DNA of 60,717 bases from an uncultured Bacteroidia bacterium (GTDB lineage: Bacteria; Bacteroidota; Bacteroidia; Bacteroidales; UBA932): contig CACZUR010000025.1 of the NCBI GenBank assembly GCA_902784435.1, forward strand, positions 1-60,717, given 5' to 3'. The translations under genes were made by a program, and so were the position numbers. The stretch's first letter is position 1. Every line of letters begins with the position of its first letter. The notes below the pieces were generated by a model. It searched no databases. It was given only the letters and a program-made list of their open reading frames with translations, and was not told the origin of the DNA. Below are positions 41,435 to 49,970 of this stretch, one piece after another.

Positions 41435-42355
41435 TTATACTCTTTTAGGCAGGCGTAGCGGAAGCGCTCCGGGCAGAATCTTCAGGACAAAATGGGAACC
41501 CGGAAGTTGCTCTCCGTCAAGATAGATGTCAATGAGGTCCTTGCTACTGAGAACAACCTCCCTGGCCTGCCTGTAGAGGACTTTGTTTTTGCCGGCACGG
41601 CTGCCGATATGAGTGCCGCTGCGGTAGTGCGGGATGAGCATCAGGAGCCGCAGGAGACTCATCGCGCGGAAATAGCACACATCCATAAGACCGTCGTTTA
41701 CCTTGGCATTGGGCGCGCAGTTGAATTCTCCGCCCACGCGCCGTCCGTTGGCAACGGTGCACAGCACCATAGGGCCGCGGGCTATGCGTTCTCCGTCAAC
41801 CTTGACCTTAATTCTGTTATAACGGCTGGTCAGTATGGCATTTATGACACCGCGTGTATATGCCTGGTGGGCCGATTTCCCCTTGGCCACAAGTTCGTTG
41901 GCCCGGGATGCCACCCTGGAATTGAAGCCTATGTTACAGACGTTCAGACAGTAACTGTCGTTTACCTGGATGATGTCCGTGGGAGTGACGGTACCGTCCA
42001 GCATATCCTTTATGCTGCGGAAGTTGCGGCCAGGGAAGTTGATGATTATGTCCTCCGTGGAGCCGGCAAAATAAAGGATGGCCATTGTCTTGTTGCCGCA
42101 CTGTCCGGCGGCCTGCCCATAGCCCACAAGGCCGGACGCCACACCGTTTATGATGCCGTTGCCGCCGCAGGCAACAAAGCAAACTTCCTCCTCAGGATGA
42201 AGGTCGCAGTAGAGGCGAACATACCGGGTGGCATCGCCTTCCCCAAGCGTGGTATAAACCAGATGCAGGTGAGGAATTTCCTTCAACTGGTCATAGAACT
42301 CCTGATACTGCAGCGATTTATCGGCCCTACCGTTTATAATATATATGTACTTCAT
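41435..42355 (-). CDS. Diacylglycerol-kinase-like protein with altered active site
   Basis: 306 residues with the DagK/sphingosine-kinase fold: N-terminal MKYIYIINGRADKS, then the nucleotide loop, and a C-terminal beta-sandwich with IGFNSRVASRANE and PNAKVNDGLMDVCYFR. The catalytic loop normally GGDGTxNE reads CGGNGIINGV, so Asp, Thr and Glu are all changed. The usual GTxNDFA segment reads FAGSTEDIIINF. It may be inactive as a kinase or act as a lipid-binding or sensor protein. It overlaps the phosphatase gene stop by 4 nt. Confidence 0.8.
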   Translation of the reverse strand: MKYIYIINGRADKSLQYQEFYDQLKEIPHLHLVYTTLGEGDATRYVRLYCDLHPEEEVCFVACGGNGIINGVASGLVGYGQAAGQCGNKTMAILYFAGSTEDIIINFPGRNFRSIKDMLDGTVTPTDIIQVNDSYCLNVCNIGFNSRVASRANELVAKGKSAHQAYTRGVINAILTSRYNRIKVKVDGERIARGPMVLCTVANGRRVGGEFNCAPNAKVNDGLMDVCYFRAMSLLRLLMLIPHYRSGTHIGSRAGKNKVLYRQAREVVLSSKDLIDIYLDGEQLPGSHFVLKILPGALPLRLPKRV

Positions 42356-43473
42356 ACCTTCAAGCTCATTATGGTGATGTCATCGCTCTGCGGGTGGCCG
42401 CCGGTAAAGGACTTCACAGACCTGTAGATGTGCTCCACAACGGTTTTCTCGTCAATATCGGCCTCAAGTTTTTCTATATCGGCCATAAGCCTGTCCTCTC
42501 CGTAGAGTTTCAGTTTGTCGTTCTCCGCTTCTGTAACGCCGTCCGTGTATGCCACAATACGGGTTCCAGGCTCAAGGTCAATGGACTCCGCTTCATAGGG
42601 GAACTGCTCCAGAAGGCCTGCCGCCAGATTACTCTTTACGGGGAGGAAACGGGGCTTACCGTCCGGCCCTATAAGGATGGGCGGGTTGTGACCGGCGTTG
42701 CAGTAATCCATCTTCAGAGTTTTAAGATTCACGCGGCCGATAAAGAGCGTCACAAACATATCGTTGCTGTTTGTATCGGCAATGCTGTTATTGATACGGC
42801 TCACCGATTCATTGAGAGGCAGGTCCAGGGTAGCCACAAAATGCAGCATAGCGCGGGTGATTGACATCACTAGCGACGCCGGAACGCCCTTGCCGCTTAC
42901 ATCGCCTACCGCAAAATGAAGCATATCTCCCTTGAGAATGAAGTCGTACAGGTCTCCGCCCACTTCCTTGGCGGGGGTAAGCAGCGCGTGAAGTTGAGGA
43001 GGGAAATTGGTGTTAAGCATTCCCATCTGGATGGTGCGCGCCACATTGAGTTCAGACTCCATACGCTCGTTGTCGCTGCGGGTGGTCTTAAGCTGGCCGA
43101 TATAGTCCGAGATGGAGTTCTGAAGATACACAAAACTGTCCCTCAGCCTGAGCATCTCATCCTTGCTGGTAATTTCCGGAAGATTGGCCTTGAAATTGCC
43201 CTTGGCCATATTGAGGGCCGACACAGAGAGTTCCGTGATGGGACGTGTCATCCGGCGGATGGCGCGGCGGCTGGCGAAGTACAGTACAAAGAGTCCCACG
43301 ATACCCACAAGCAGCAGGCTTAGGGCCAGCATAAGCGGAGCGGCGTTTTTGCTTTCATTGATGATGACATAATGGGAAACAATGCCTATAACAATGAAAG
43401 AGGCCAGGAAAATGACCGAAACAATGCCCAGAATCCTCCAAATGAGCCTGTTTGTGAATGATCTGTTGCTCAT
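42352..43473 (-). CDS. Membrane HAMP-SpoIIE (PP2C-type) serine phosphatase
   Basis: 373 residues. Two membrane helices (VSVIFLASFIVIGIVSHYVII, LMLALSLLLVGIVGLFVLYF) with almost no periplasmic loop, then HAMP (about 70-120), a coiled coil, and the RsbU/SpoIIE domain. Metal-binding Asp motifs are intact: GGDLYDF, VGDVSGKG, YTDGVTEA, QSDDITIM. Such enzymes dephosphorylate anti-anti-sigma factors, but no STAS or anti-sigma gene is in the window. It overlaps the lipid-kinase-like gene and starts 2 nt after the membrane protein. Confidence 0.9.
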   Translation of the reverse strand: MSNRSFTNRLIWRILGIVSVIFLASFIVIGIVSHYVIINESKNAAPLMLALSLLLVGIVGLFVLYFASRRAIRRMTRPITELSVSALNMAKGNFKANLPEITSKDEMLRLRDSFVYLQNSISDYIGQLKTTRSDNERMESELNVARTIQMGMLNTNFPPQLHALLTPAKEVGGDLYDFILKGDMLHFAVGDVSGKGVPASLVMSITRAMLHFVATLDLPLNESVSRINNSIADTNSNDMFVTLFIGRVNLKTLKMDYCNAGHNPPILIGPDGKPRFLPVKSNLAAGLLEQFPYEAESIDLEPGTRIVAYTDGVTEAENDKLKLYGEDRLMADIEKLEADIDEKTVVEHIYRSVKSFTGGHPQSDDITIMSLKV

Positions 43474-43475
43474 TC

Positions 43476-44033
43476 TTACTTCTCAACCTCGTTTACGTAG
43501 CAGGCCACCAGGCCGTATGTGATGGTGGGCCGGATCCAGATTTCCACCATAAGATAGGTGGTGAATTGGTCGGAGGGCTCAATAAGAATATCTATCTGAT
43601 AAAGCAGGGCGATGAGCATATCAACCACGCAAATCATCCAGAGGTTGGCCTTGGAATAGGTTTTCCAATCTTTGCGGGCATAAAAATACGTGAGCATCAC
43701 AAGCAGCGTCACAGAGAGAGTCAGGCAAGCCAGATGGAGCGGGAAATTAGCCAGCGGAGGGGCAAAGAGGATGTCTCTCAGCAGTACCGTGACCCCGATA
43801 TTCAGGGTACACCAATAGTTGAACTGCTTGGTTGTAATGCCCCACTTGAAAAAATACATCCACATCATCACCAGGCAGGCGATATAGAAGATGTTCAGGA
43901 CAAGTTCCGGCCATGTTTGCTTCAGCCCCAGGGTAATAACTCCGTAAATCATCATAGCCACGGAGATAACGGCGGCAAGGGCGGTAATCACCACATTGAC
44001 CGCATCCGACTTCTTTTTGAATCTTACTTCCAT
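43476..44033 (-). CDS. Small polytopic membrane protein of unknown function
   Basis: 185 residues with five or six helices (for example NVVITALAAVISVAMMIYGV, LTLSVTLLVMLTYFYA). It lies 2 nt before the phosphatase and 16 nt after the MscS gene, so it probably forms part of their membrane assembly. The phosphatase has no periplasmic sensor, and this protein could be its input. No family recognised. Confidence 0.75.
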   Translation of the reverse strand: MEVRFKKKSDAVNVVITALAAVISVAMMIYGVITLGLKQTWPELVLNIFYIACLVMMWMYFFKWGITTKQFNYWCTLNIGVTVLLRDILFAPPLANFPLHLACLTLSVTLLVMLTYFYARKDWKTYSKANLWMICVVDMLIALLYQIDILIEPSDQFTTYLMVEIWIRPTITYGLVACYVNEVEK

Positions 44034-44049
44034 TGATATTCAAGTTTTA

Positions 44050-46734
44050 CTAATCGTCTTTATCGTCAGAGATTATATGAAGATCTCTCTGAGGGAACGG
44101 AATGGAGATGCCGCTCTCATTCAGGGTCTTGTAAACAACCTCCTTGCAACGCTCCACGTAACGGATGCGCTCCGGCTGCAGGACATACTGTTTCACCATC
44201 ACGTCCACACCGCTGTCTCCAAAGTCGCCAAAACGCACCTGGATGCCGTATGATGGTTCTACGACGTCTCTACCATAGGCATCCTTGGTTTTCATCACTT
44301 CCAGTCCTTTCACCAGCGCCTCACGCACATCTTCGAAATCGGTACCGTAAGCTACTCCAACGTGGATAGTGGTAAGCTCATATCCATTATTGCGGGTAAG
44401 GTTTGTGAAGTTCTTGCCAAACAGGGACGAGTTCAGGAAAGCCACGTTGGTGCCGTCTATAGTTTCCACCATAGTTGTCTGGTAATTGATGTCCGTCACC
44501 TTGCCGCGCACGCCGTCGCATACAATCCAGTCCCCTACCCTTAACCGGCCTCCCATAAGTTGGATACCATAAACAAAGTTATTGATGATATCCTTGAGGG
44601 CAAGGCCGATACCAGCCGACAGGCCACCGGCGATGAGCCCCAGAGAGCCGGTAGGAATATTGAGCGTAACGATGAAAATATCTACGTACACAAACCAGAT
44701 GAAAACGGTTATCAGGCTGTTTCCAAGTGAGAGGTTAATCTCGTTACTTCGGACGCTCTTCCTGTTATTCTTTCTGAGGAAATGCTTATACCGGGAAATC
44801 TGCCAAATGGTGTGGAGCGCTTTATCGGCATAACGGAATACAAAAAACAGTCCCGCGAGGAAAATGATGCTATATAAGGACACCTGGAATTCTCCCTGAC
44901 GAATGAAAGGCTCCTCAAAAATGCTGCGGTAGAGATCCCTGAATTCAAAGATGTCAAGGGCCCAGTCCACGCATGCCGGGATTGAGAACAGCGCCATAAG
45001 CGGAATCAGTACTTCCTTAACAAGGTCATAGAACCAGGTGGCGGAGAACATCAGTTGCTCCTTGGATGGGCCCGTCACATAGGTAATCCGCTGCTTGAAT
45101 TCAGATACAAGTTTGTTGAGCCTTTTTTCCTTGTACAGAAGCAGAAGGTCCCAGACCGTGGCTATGGCAAGGATGAGAGCCAGTTGGAAATACCACCACA
45201 CCAGGATGATCAGCGCCATGAAGATGAAGCCTGCCCAACTGAAATACGTTGCCACCGCAGTAATTCCCAGGGATATCCAGCTTATGACAGTATCGGCCTT
45301 GTCAGACTTCCTGCCCCTGAAAAGGTTGGTAAGAAGCTGCCATACCGTCATCAGCATAAGAAGCGGCGGGAATATCAGGTTCATTATGGCATTGGGCATA
45401 AACAGGGCGCGGCAACTTATCACGAAGAGCGCCGTGCAGATGGTGGGAAGATAATTCCTGAAGCCGTTTTTCAGTTTGCCCGGCTTTATACGGATAAGGA
45501 GGGCCGCCGTGATGGCCATCAGAAGCCAGATAAAGGTATGCAGCAGACTGAGGGATTTTATTACCCTGTCATCCGTGGTAATCTCAAAAGTAAGGCCGAT
45601 GAAAAGGATGCAGCCAAGAAGAAGGGCTATATATCGGCGCTGCTCCGGGGCGACCGCCTTCTTCACAGGCTTCACAAAGCGGAAGACGGGCAGCAGAAGA
45701 AGGGCCGCAATTCCCCAGAGGACAAAGAACAATACGCCATAAATAAGCAGCCATACAAGGGACGCGGAATTTCTGGAGCGGTTGTCCTTGTTTGCCTGAT
45801 CGGTCGTCTGCTCTGCGTTTATATCCCCTTTGAATAACTGCCGGATAAAAGCCAGGGAGTACTTGTTTACAATATCGGCCCTGACCTGCCTCAGATGGTC
45901 TTCAGGATGCGCCAGAATCTGCAGCCAGGGGGTCTGTCCTTCCACGAAGACACTTTTCCGGAGTATCTTGTAATAGTCACGGGCGTAATCGTAGGATTCC
46001 GTCATGCGGAGCTGGGCCTCGCGGTAATGGGTGCTGTCGGCCATCACCATACTACGGGTGTCGGCGTACATCTTCAGCAGTTCCGACGCATAGAACAGGC
46101 AGGTGTCACGGTCTGTCTGGCCCTGCTCCGTGAGGATGAACGCCGGAACGTTTTCTTCCGTAGCCAGTGTATCCTGGACCTGCCGGGCCATAGCCTGCTC
46201 TATGACTTCCGCCTGCTCTATCAACTCCTGCTGAAGGAGGCTAGCGTTCTGGAGCAGATGAGTGTCCAGGGTATCGTTGTGATAGGCAAGGCTGTCCGGA
46301 ACCACAGCCACATCCTTGAGTTCCGGAGGGAGACGCCTAAGGGACTCAATGAGACGGGCGTAGCGGTTGATTTCGATATCCAGTTTTGCTACCACGCGGT
46401 CATAGGGGGTGCGATTCTTATTGAAATCATAGTATTCCTGGCTTACCTTTTCCAGTGCATAACTGATATCAAAGGTGTAGTCCTGCTTTTGGGAATATAG
46501 CATAAGGGATAGGTCGTTGCACTTTTTGACGATATCCACCATCCGGCTGTGCTGGACCTCATATTTTCCCCTCATCCGCTCCTGAGTCTCAGATAATTGC
46601 TGATAATCCTGGAATAGTTCACGCCTCAGGTTGGACAGCGTGGTGTCCAGATTCATCCCCGTAAAAACGGCCATAGCCGGCACCGCTACGGCAAAAATGG
46701 CTGCCAGGATGCTTAAAAGCTTACTTTTTTTCAT
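44050..46734 (-). CDS. Large MscS/MscK-type mechanosensitive channel
   Basis: 894 residues. A signal-like helix is followed by a periplasmic helical domain (about 25-300), about eight membrane helices, and a C-terminal MscS domain. The pore helix region is LGLIAGGLSAGIGLALKDIINNFVYGI and the beta domain is LRVGDWIVCDGVRGKV. These channels release solutes on hypo-osmotic shock; large ones can be gated by other signals. First full gene of the island operon, behind the folE remnant. Linking it to a phosphatase is unusual. Confidence 0.9.
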   Translation of the reverse strand: MKKSKLLSILAAIFAVAVPAMAVFTGMNLDTTLSNLRRELFQDYQQLSETQERMRGKYEVQHSRMVDIVKKCNDLSLMLYSQKQDYTFDISYALEKVSQEYYDFNKNRTPYDRVVAKLDIEINRYARLIESLRRLPPELKDVAVVPDSLAYHNDTLDTHLLQNASLLQQELIEQAEVIEQAMARQVQDTLATEENVPAFILTEQGQTDRDTCLFYASELLKMYADTRSMVMADSTHYREAQLRMTESYDYARDYYKILRKSVFVEGQTPWLQILAHPEDHLRQVRADIVNKYSLAFIRQLFKGDINAEQTTDQANKDNRSRNSASLVWLLIYGVLFFVLWGIAALLLLPVFRFVKPVKKAVAPEQRRYIALLLGCILFIGLTFEITTDDRVIKSLSLLHTFIWLLMAITAALLIRIKPGKLKNGFRNYLPTICTALFVISCRALFMPNAIMNLIFPPLLMLMTVWQLLTNLFRGRKSDKADTVISWISLGITAVATYFSWAGFIFMALIILVWWYFQLALILAIATVWDLLLLYKEKRLNKLVSEFKQRITYVTGPSKEQLMFSATWFYDLVKEVLIPLMALFSIPACVDWALDIFEFRDLYRSIFEEPFIRQGEFQVSLYSIIFLAGLFFVFRYADKALHTIWQISRYKHFLRKNNRKSVRSNEINLSLGNSLITVFIWFVYVDIFIVTLNIPTGSLGLIAGGLSAGIGLALKDIINNFVYGIQLMGGRLRVGDWIVCDGVRGKVTDINYQTTMVETIDGTNVAFLNSSLFGKNFTNLTRNNGYELTTIHVGVAYGTDFEDVREALVKGLEVMKTKDAYGRDVVEPSYGIQVRFGDFGDSGVDVMVKQYVLQPERIRYVERCKEVVYKTLNESGISIPFPQRDLHIISDDKDD

Positions 46735-46746
46735 ATCCAGTTAACC

Positions 46747-46782
46747 AAATAAGGTTATGGACACGTGACCTTAACCCTATTT
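46747..46782. terminator. Hairpin between folE remnant and the mscS gene
   Basis: AAATAAGGTTATGG (46747-46760) pairs with CCTTAACCCTATTT (46769-46782), 12 of 14 pairs. It overlaps the folE-remnant stop and precedes the mscS ATG by 12 nt. Could be the old folE terminator or an attenuator for the operon. Confidence 0.5.
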
Positions 46783-47031
46783 TTCTATTAGTTTCAGGAA
46801 TTCGTTGCGGGTTTTCTGGCTCTTGAGGAAGATGCCGGAGAACGCGCTGGTTGTGGTTATTGCGTTGGATTTCTGCACCCCGCGCATGGACATGCAGGTG
46901 TGCATGGCTTCAATTACAACGGCAACGCCAAGGGGCTGGAGGCTTTCCCTCTCAACGTCCTCTCCCAGGAGCCCCAGGATAGCCTTGATGTGGGAGGCTA
47001 TCTGCTCTGGGGACAACTTGATTATTAACAA
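46777..47031 (-). pseudogene. folE: GTP cyclohydrolase I with a large internal deletion
   Basis: 84 codons in frame. The first 26 ([24 protein letters not shown]) match the FolE N-terminal helix. They jump directly to [20 protein letters not shown] and [22 protein letters not shown], the FolE C-terminus. About 100 residues are missing, including one zinc cysteine and the catalytic core. There is no ATG; the frame opens with TTG. It is nonfunctional as an enzyme and sits between attR and the island operon. Confidence 0.85.
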
Positions 47032-47096
47032 TTAAAACGCTATAAAACAATGCTTCCATATACCTTATATAATATATATGCCAGTTTCACCAACCG

Positions 47097-47104
47097 CAAA
47101 TATA
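47097..47104 (-). promoter_or_regulatory. -7 box upstream of folE remnant and the island operon
   Basis: Minus-strand TATATTTG, about 65 nt before the folE remnant. No other box was seen before mscS, so this may drive the whole operon. Confidence 0.5.
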
Positions 47105-47135
47105 TGAAAAGATAAGAATAATAGAAAGCCTCCAG

Positions 47136-47181
47136 GTGTAAAATAGGCGTAAAATAAGAGGCGTTAGGTGTAAAATAAGGG
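47136..47181 (+). repeat. Iterons at the right end of the island
   Basis: GTGTAAAATAG (47136-47146), GCGTAAAATAA (47147-47157), GAGGC, then a third copy GTGTAAAATAA at 47168-47178. Same strand and spacing as the left block. The stretch 47040-47270 is AT-rich and shows no convincing gene. Confidence 0.7.
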
Positions 47182-47271
47182 AAAAATAAGTGGCTTTTTG
47201 CTGCTCTAAAAATGTCTCTTTCCGAGAGAAGAAACAGCCACAGAGTGAGTTCCATGGCACTTTTTGAAAAG

Positions 47272-47300
47272 AAAAAAGGATGACTTCAAAAGCCATCCTT
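47272..47300 (-). terminator. Terminator of tRNA-Leu (right island edge)
   Basis: AAGGATG-A-CTT/AAG-C-CATCCTT stem followed on the minus strand by TTTTTTC. It is related to, but not identical with, the hairpin at 34385. Confidence 0.75.
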
Positions 47301-47320
47301 CGTGCGCGAAATCAGAGTCG
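47299..47320. other. Right attachment site within tRNA-Leu 3' end
   Basis: 22 bp identical to 34416-34437. Here it is part of the complete tRNA gene. Confidence 0.75.
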
Positions 47321-47386
47321 AACTGACACGTCCTTTCGGACACTACCTCCTGAGAGTAGCGCGTCTACCAATTCCGCCATCCGCGC
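47303..47386 (-). tRNA. tRNA-Leu (anticodon CAG)
   Basis: 84 nt. Acceptor GCGCGGA/TTCGCGC, D stem GCG/CGC, anticodon stem CTACT/GGTAG with loop CTCAGGA (CAG), class II variable arm GTCC-GAAA-GGAC, T stem GTCAG/CTGAT. CCA is not encoded. Its 3' end serves as island attachment site. Confidence 0.95.
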
Positions 47387-47400
47387 ATCGTTTGGGACTA

Positions 47401-47431
47401 CAAAGATACTCACTTTTTTTGAATCTCCAAA
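47401..47431 (-). promoter_or_regulatory. Promoter of tRNA-Leu
   Basis: Minus-strand TATCTTTG at 47401-47408 and TTTG at 47428-47431, 19-nt spacing. Confidence 0.85.
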
Positions 47432-47447
47432 CTTTTTGTCACAAAAA

Positions 47448-48242
47448 TCATATAACAATTTCTAGGATGGATGCCGATGCGTCATCTCCATAGGAAAAAC
47501 GGATGCCCGAAACGGACAGGTCCAGGCGGAGCGGGACATCTGCCAGGTCCGGCGCGTCCCAGTCGTAAGCGCCCTGCTCCAGGATGGCGCCCAGGGGGAA
47601 ACTGCGCACTACGCCTTCGGGCAGGACGATGTCCAGCCACAGCGGTGTGCCGGCAGGCTGTCGGGGAAGGCGGCAGGTCAAGGCCTCTGCCGGGGCGCCT
47701 GCCCGCCCCTCCAGCCGGCAGTGGAAAGGCCCGGCGTGGGGCGATCCGTCCGCGGTGAACCCGTCTACACTGCCCCGGATTTCCACACTGTAGGGACTTT
47801 CCCAGCCGGGCGGGCCGCCCACCTCCAGCGAAAGGGTGCAAAAGGCTTTGCGAGGGAGGATTTCCAGGGCGGCGGTCTCGGAACGGCCGTCCACCACCGC
47901 CTGAAACAGATACAGTTGCGGGCAGCCGGTGCCGAAGGGAATGGTCACGGAGCCGTCCGACGCCGGCGAACTGCCAGAAACCGGTATTGCGTCCCCGCAC
48001 ACCGCCGTCACCGGAACCTCTTCCCGGGGAATCCAGACCGTCAGGCAGGTGTCCCTCATTTCCTCCCCCACCAGCTTCCCAGCCACAAAAACGCGGGTGG
48101 GCCGGTCCGGAACCCGGATGGAAAGAAGGCAAGGGCAGGCGCTCCGGTCTTCCAGGACAGCGTTACAGGCCACACAAAAGGCGATACCAGCCACCAGGGT
48201 GGCCAGGAGCCCGAGTTCCGCCCTTGCCCGACACCGGCTCAT
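47448..48242 (-). CDS. Cell-surface lipoprotein, possibly FimB/Mfa2-like
   Basis: 264 residues. Signal with lipobox-type end (FCVAC, Cys 26), then VLEDRSACPCLLSIRV, a start seen in FimB/Mfa2-type fimbrial anchor lipoproteins, and beta-sandwich strands throughout. Its start overlaps the stop of the metallopeptidase-like gene (ATGA), so the two act together. The fimbrial link is tentative; a plain Ig-like lipoprotein is the alternative. Confidence 0.65.
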   Translation of the reverse strand: MSRCRARAELGLLATLVAGIAFCVACNAVLEDRSACPCLLSIRVPDRPTRVFVAGKLVGEEMRDTCLTVWIPREEVPVTAVCGDAIPVSGSSPASDGSVTIPFGTGCPQLYLFQAVVDGRSETAALEILPRKAFCTLSLEVGGPPGWESPYSVEIRGSVDGFTADGSPHAGPFHCRLEGRAGAPAEALTCRLPRQPAGTPLWLDIVLPEGVVRSFPLGAILEQGAYDWDAPDLADVPLRLDLSVSGIRFSYGDDASASILEIVI

Positions 48243-49846
48243 TTTCCGTAGAAAGTGAAAATATTTCCGATGGTTTCTTCCCGGTCCGGATACAGCGACA
48301 CCAGCTGGTCCTGCAGGTCGTCAATGGAGGTGACATCGGCCTTCAGGGCCCGGAAGATTTCCCCGCGGGACATGCCCCGTTCGTACAGATAGGTAAAGAT
48401 GTCCGGCTTGAACCAGAACATTTCCCCGAACGGGCTCATGGTACCGCCGTAATGGTCCTTGTTCAGGCTTTCCTGCAGGAAATAGCCCCACATCTCCCCT
48501 ACCTCGCAGTAACCGGCGCCCTGCCCGTAACCGCTGCCGTACGGCCGCCCGCCCTCGGTGACATACGACTGGATGACGTAATGGATGTAAGGCGTCCAGT
48601 AGGTGTTCCCCACCTGCGCGTAGTGGCTGGCGTGGGCCAGTTCGTGCTGCACAGCGCTGTAGATGCCCGCATAGTCCTGCTCTTTTGTGCCGATGGTAAT
48701 ATCCGGCAGGAACAGCTTGATCAATGTTAGCCAGCTGCCCAGATAGCGTTCCAGCAGACTATCCTCCAGGAAGGCGCCGTGGTGCAACATGCAGGTGCTG
48801 GAGCTGGTGAGGCCGTTGAAGATCCAAAAACGCAGGTCACCGGGCGGCGGAGCAATGTCCAGATCGGCCTTGGTGCAGCGGGAGTAATAGTCGTAGGCGG
48901 CGTTGTTCACGGCGCAGCGGCGGAACAAGGCACCGTCGCTCTCCCGCGTCACGTGATAGTCCAGCCCCTCCGGACCCCCTTTTCCCAAAGTGCTCACCGA
49001 CGCCGGGATAATAATCCAGTTAAAGCCGATATTGAAGCCTTTCTCGTTCTGGAACACCAGCCGGTAGCGGGGGTTTCCGGAGAAGGTGCGGCTCATCTGA
49101 TAGTAGCCGTCGCGGTCCGTATAGGCCGATGCAATTTTCACGAAGATGTTGCACACCACCTTCACCCCGGCCACCCCGAAGGGCTGCCCGCCGCTGAATT
49201 TGGGGTCTTCGATGGTGATGCGGCCCTCGGGCGCGACAGCGGCCTTGGTGGCGTTGCCGGCCTTGGTGGCCGGAAGCAGACCGGTCCCGGGACACATTTC
49301 TTCCAGCATCCAGCCGTTGCCGGTGAGACGGAAGGCCTCCCGTTCCACCAGCGCCCAGTCAACGTCCTCCAGCCCCGCCCGCGTCACGGGTGCGTTCTCC
49401 GCAATGTAGCATTCGTCCAGCAATTCGAAGCGGATTCCTTCAGGAAAAATAAAGTCTTGTGGTACAACGGCGTATTGCCAGGTGATGTCCTCTTCCCCGA
49501 CGTCGGGGTCCTGGTAATAGTCTCCTTCCCGCACGATACGGTAGTCCATCGGATGGTCCATCAGGTACAGGCCCAGGTCCTTGAGCCGCTTCAACTGCTC
49601 GTCGCTCTGGGGCAAAAAACGCACGTACAGGTCGGTAGCGGTGATGTCAATCCTGTCGGCCTTGGCAGGATACACATTGTTCAGCGCGGCCTGCATATTG
49701 GCCACCGTGTAGGGGTCGTCCAGTTTTTCCCCCAGTTCAATTTTCCCGTGGAACAGTTCGTCCTCCGGGTAGCGGGCCTGCCGGTCCAGGCCCTCACGAC
49801 TGCAAGTTGCCAGCAGCAGAAGCGTTATCAGCAAGATCTTTCTCAT
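48239..49846 (-). CDS. Putative zinc metallopeptidase lipoprotein
   Basis: 535 residues from ATG 49846 (49852 also possible). Lipobox LLLLATC near residue 16. An N-terminal domain and a beta-rich segment (TIEDPKFSGGQPFGVAGVKVVCN, a carboxypeptidase-regulatory-like start) are followed by the motif AVQHELAHASHY (HExxH) and EVGEMWGYFL, a possible third zinc ligand. Probably a surface protein that binds or cuts a partner; the family is not certain. It is the first gene of a two-gene unit. Confidence 0.75.
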   Translation of the reverse strand: MRKILLITLLLLATCSREGLDRQARYPEDELFHGKIELGEKLDDPYTVANMQAALNNVYPAKADRIDITATDLYVRFLPQSDEQLKRLKDLGLYLMDHPMDYRIVREGDYYQDPDVGEEDITWQYAVVPQDFIFPEGIRFELLDECYIAENAPVTRAGLEDVDWALVEREAFRLTGNGWMLEEMCPGTGLLPATKAGNATKAAVAPEGRITIEDPKFSGGQPFGVAGVKVVCNIFVKIASAYTDRDGYYQMSRTFSGNPRYRLVFQNEKGFNIGFNWIIIPASVSTLGKGGPEGLDYHVTRESDGALFRRCAVNNAAYDYYSRCTKADLDIAPPPGDLRFWIFNGLTSSSTCMLHHGAFLEDSLLERYLGSWLTLIKLFLPDITIGTKEQDYAGIYSAVQHELAHASHYAQVGNTYWTPYIHYVIQSYVTEGGRPYGSGYGQGAGYCEVGEMWGYFLQESLNKDHYGGTMSPFGEMFWFKPDIFTYLYERGMSRGEIFRALKADVTSIDDLQDQLVSLYPDREETIGNIFTFYGK

Positions 49847-49867
49847 AGCCATCAGTATTTCTTGCTG

Positions 49868-49875
49868 CAAAGATT
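49868..49875 (-). promoter_or_regulatory. Weak -7 box of the metallopeptidase/lipoprotein pair
   Basis: Minus-strand AATCTTTG, one mismatch to TAnnTTTG, about 20 nt before ATG 49846. Confidence 0.4.
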
Positions 49876-49970
49876 GGCAAACTTATCCGTGTAAGCACAA
49901 AATGAAACGTTTAAGTGAAAAAACGGCCCTGCAGGGGTACCGACGGAGGTTTTTGAGGCATCGGCACACG

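Larger units (their letters stand above)
34438..47320. mobile_element. 12.9-kb genomic island integrated at tRNA-Leu(CAG)
   Basis: Bounded by 22-bp direct repeats of the tRNA-Leu 3' end, with the intact tRNA restored on the right. Inside both ends lies a nearly identical 27-bp block of two 11-bp iterons (34496-34522, 47136-47162). The first and last about 200 bp are strongly AT-rich, and the genes look less GC-rich than the flanks. All cargo genes point left in one apparent operon. No integrase, relaxase or replication gene is visible, so the element is either decayed or mobilised by enzymes encoded elsewhere. Confidence 0.7.

Noticed and set aside
47040-47255. 71-codon minus-strand frame near the right island end
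   Set aside because: AT-rich, crosses the iterons and a promoter box, aromatic-rich without pattern; better read as an att/arm region.
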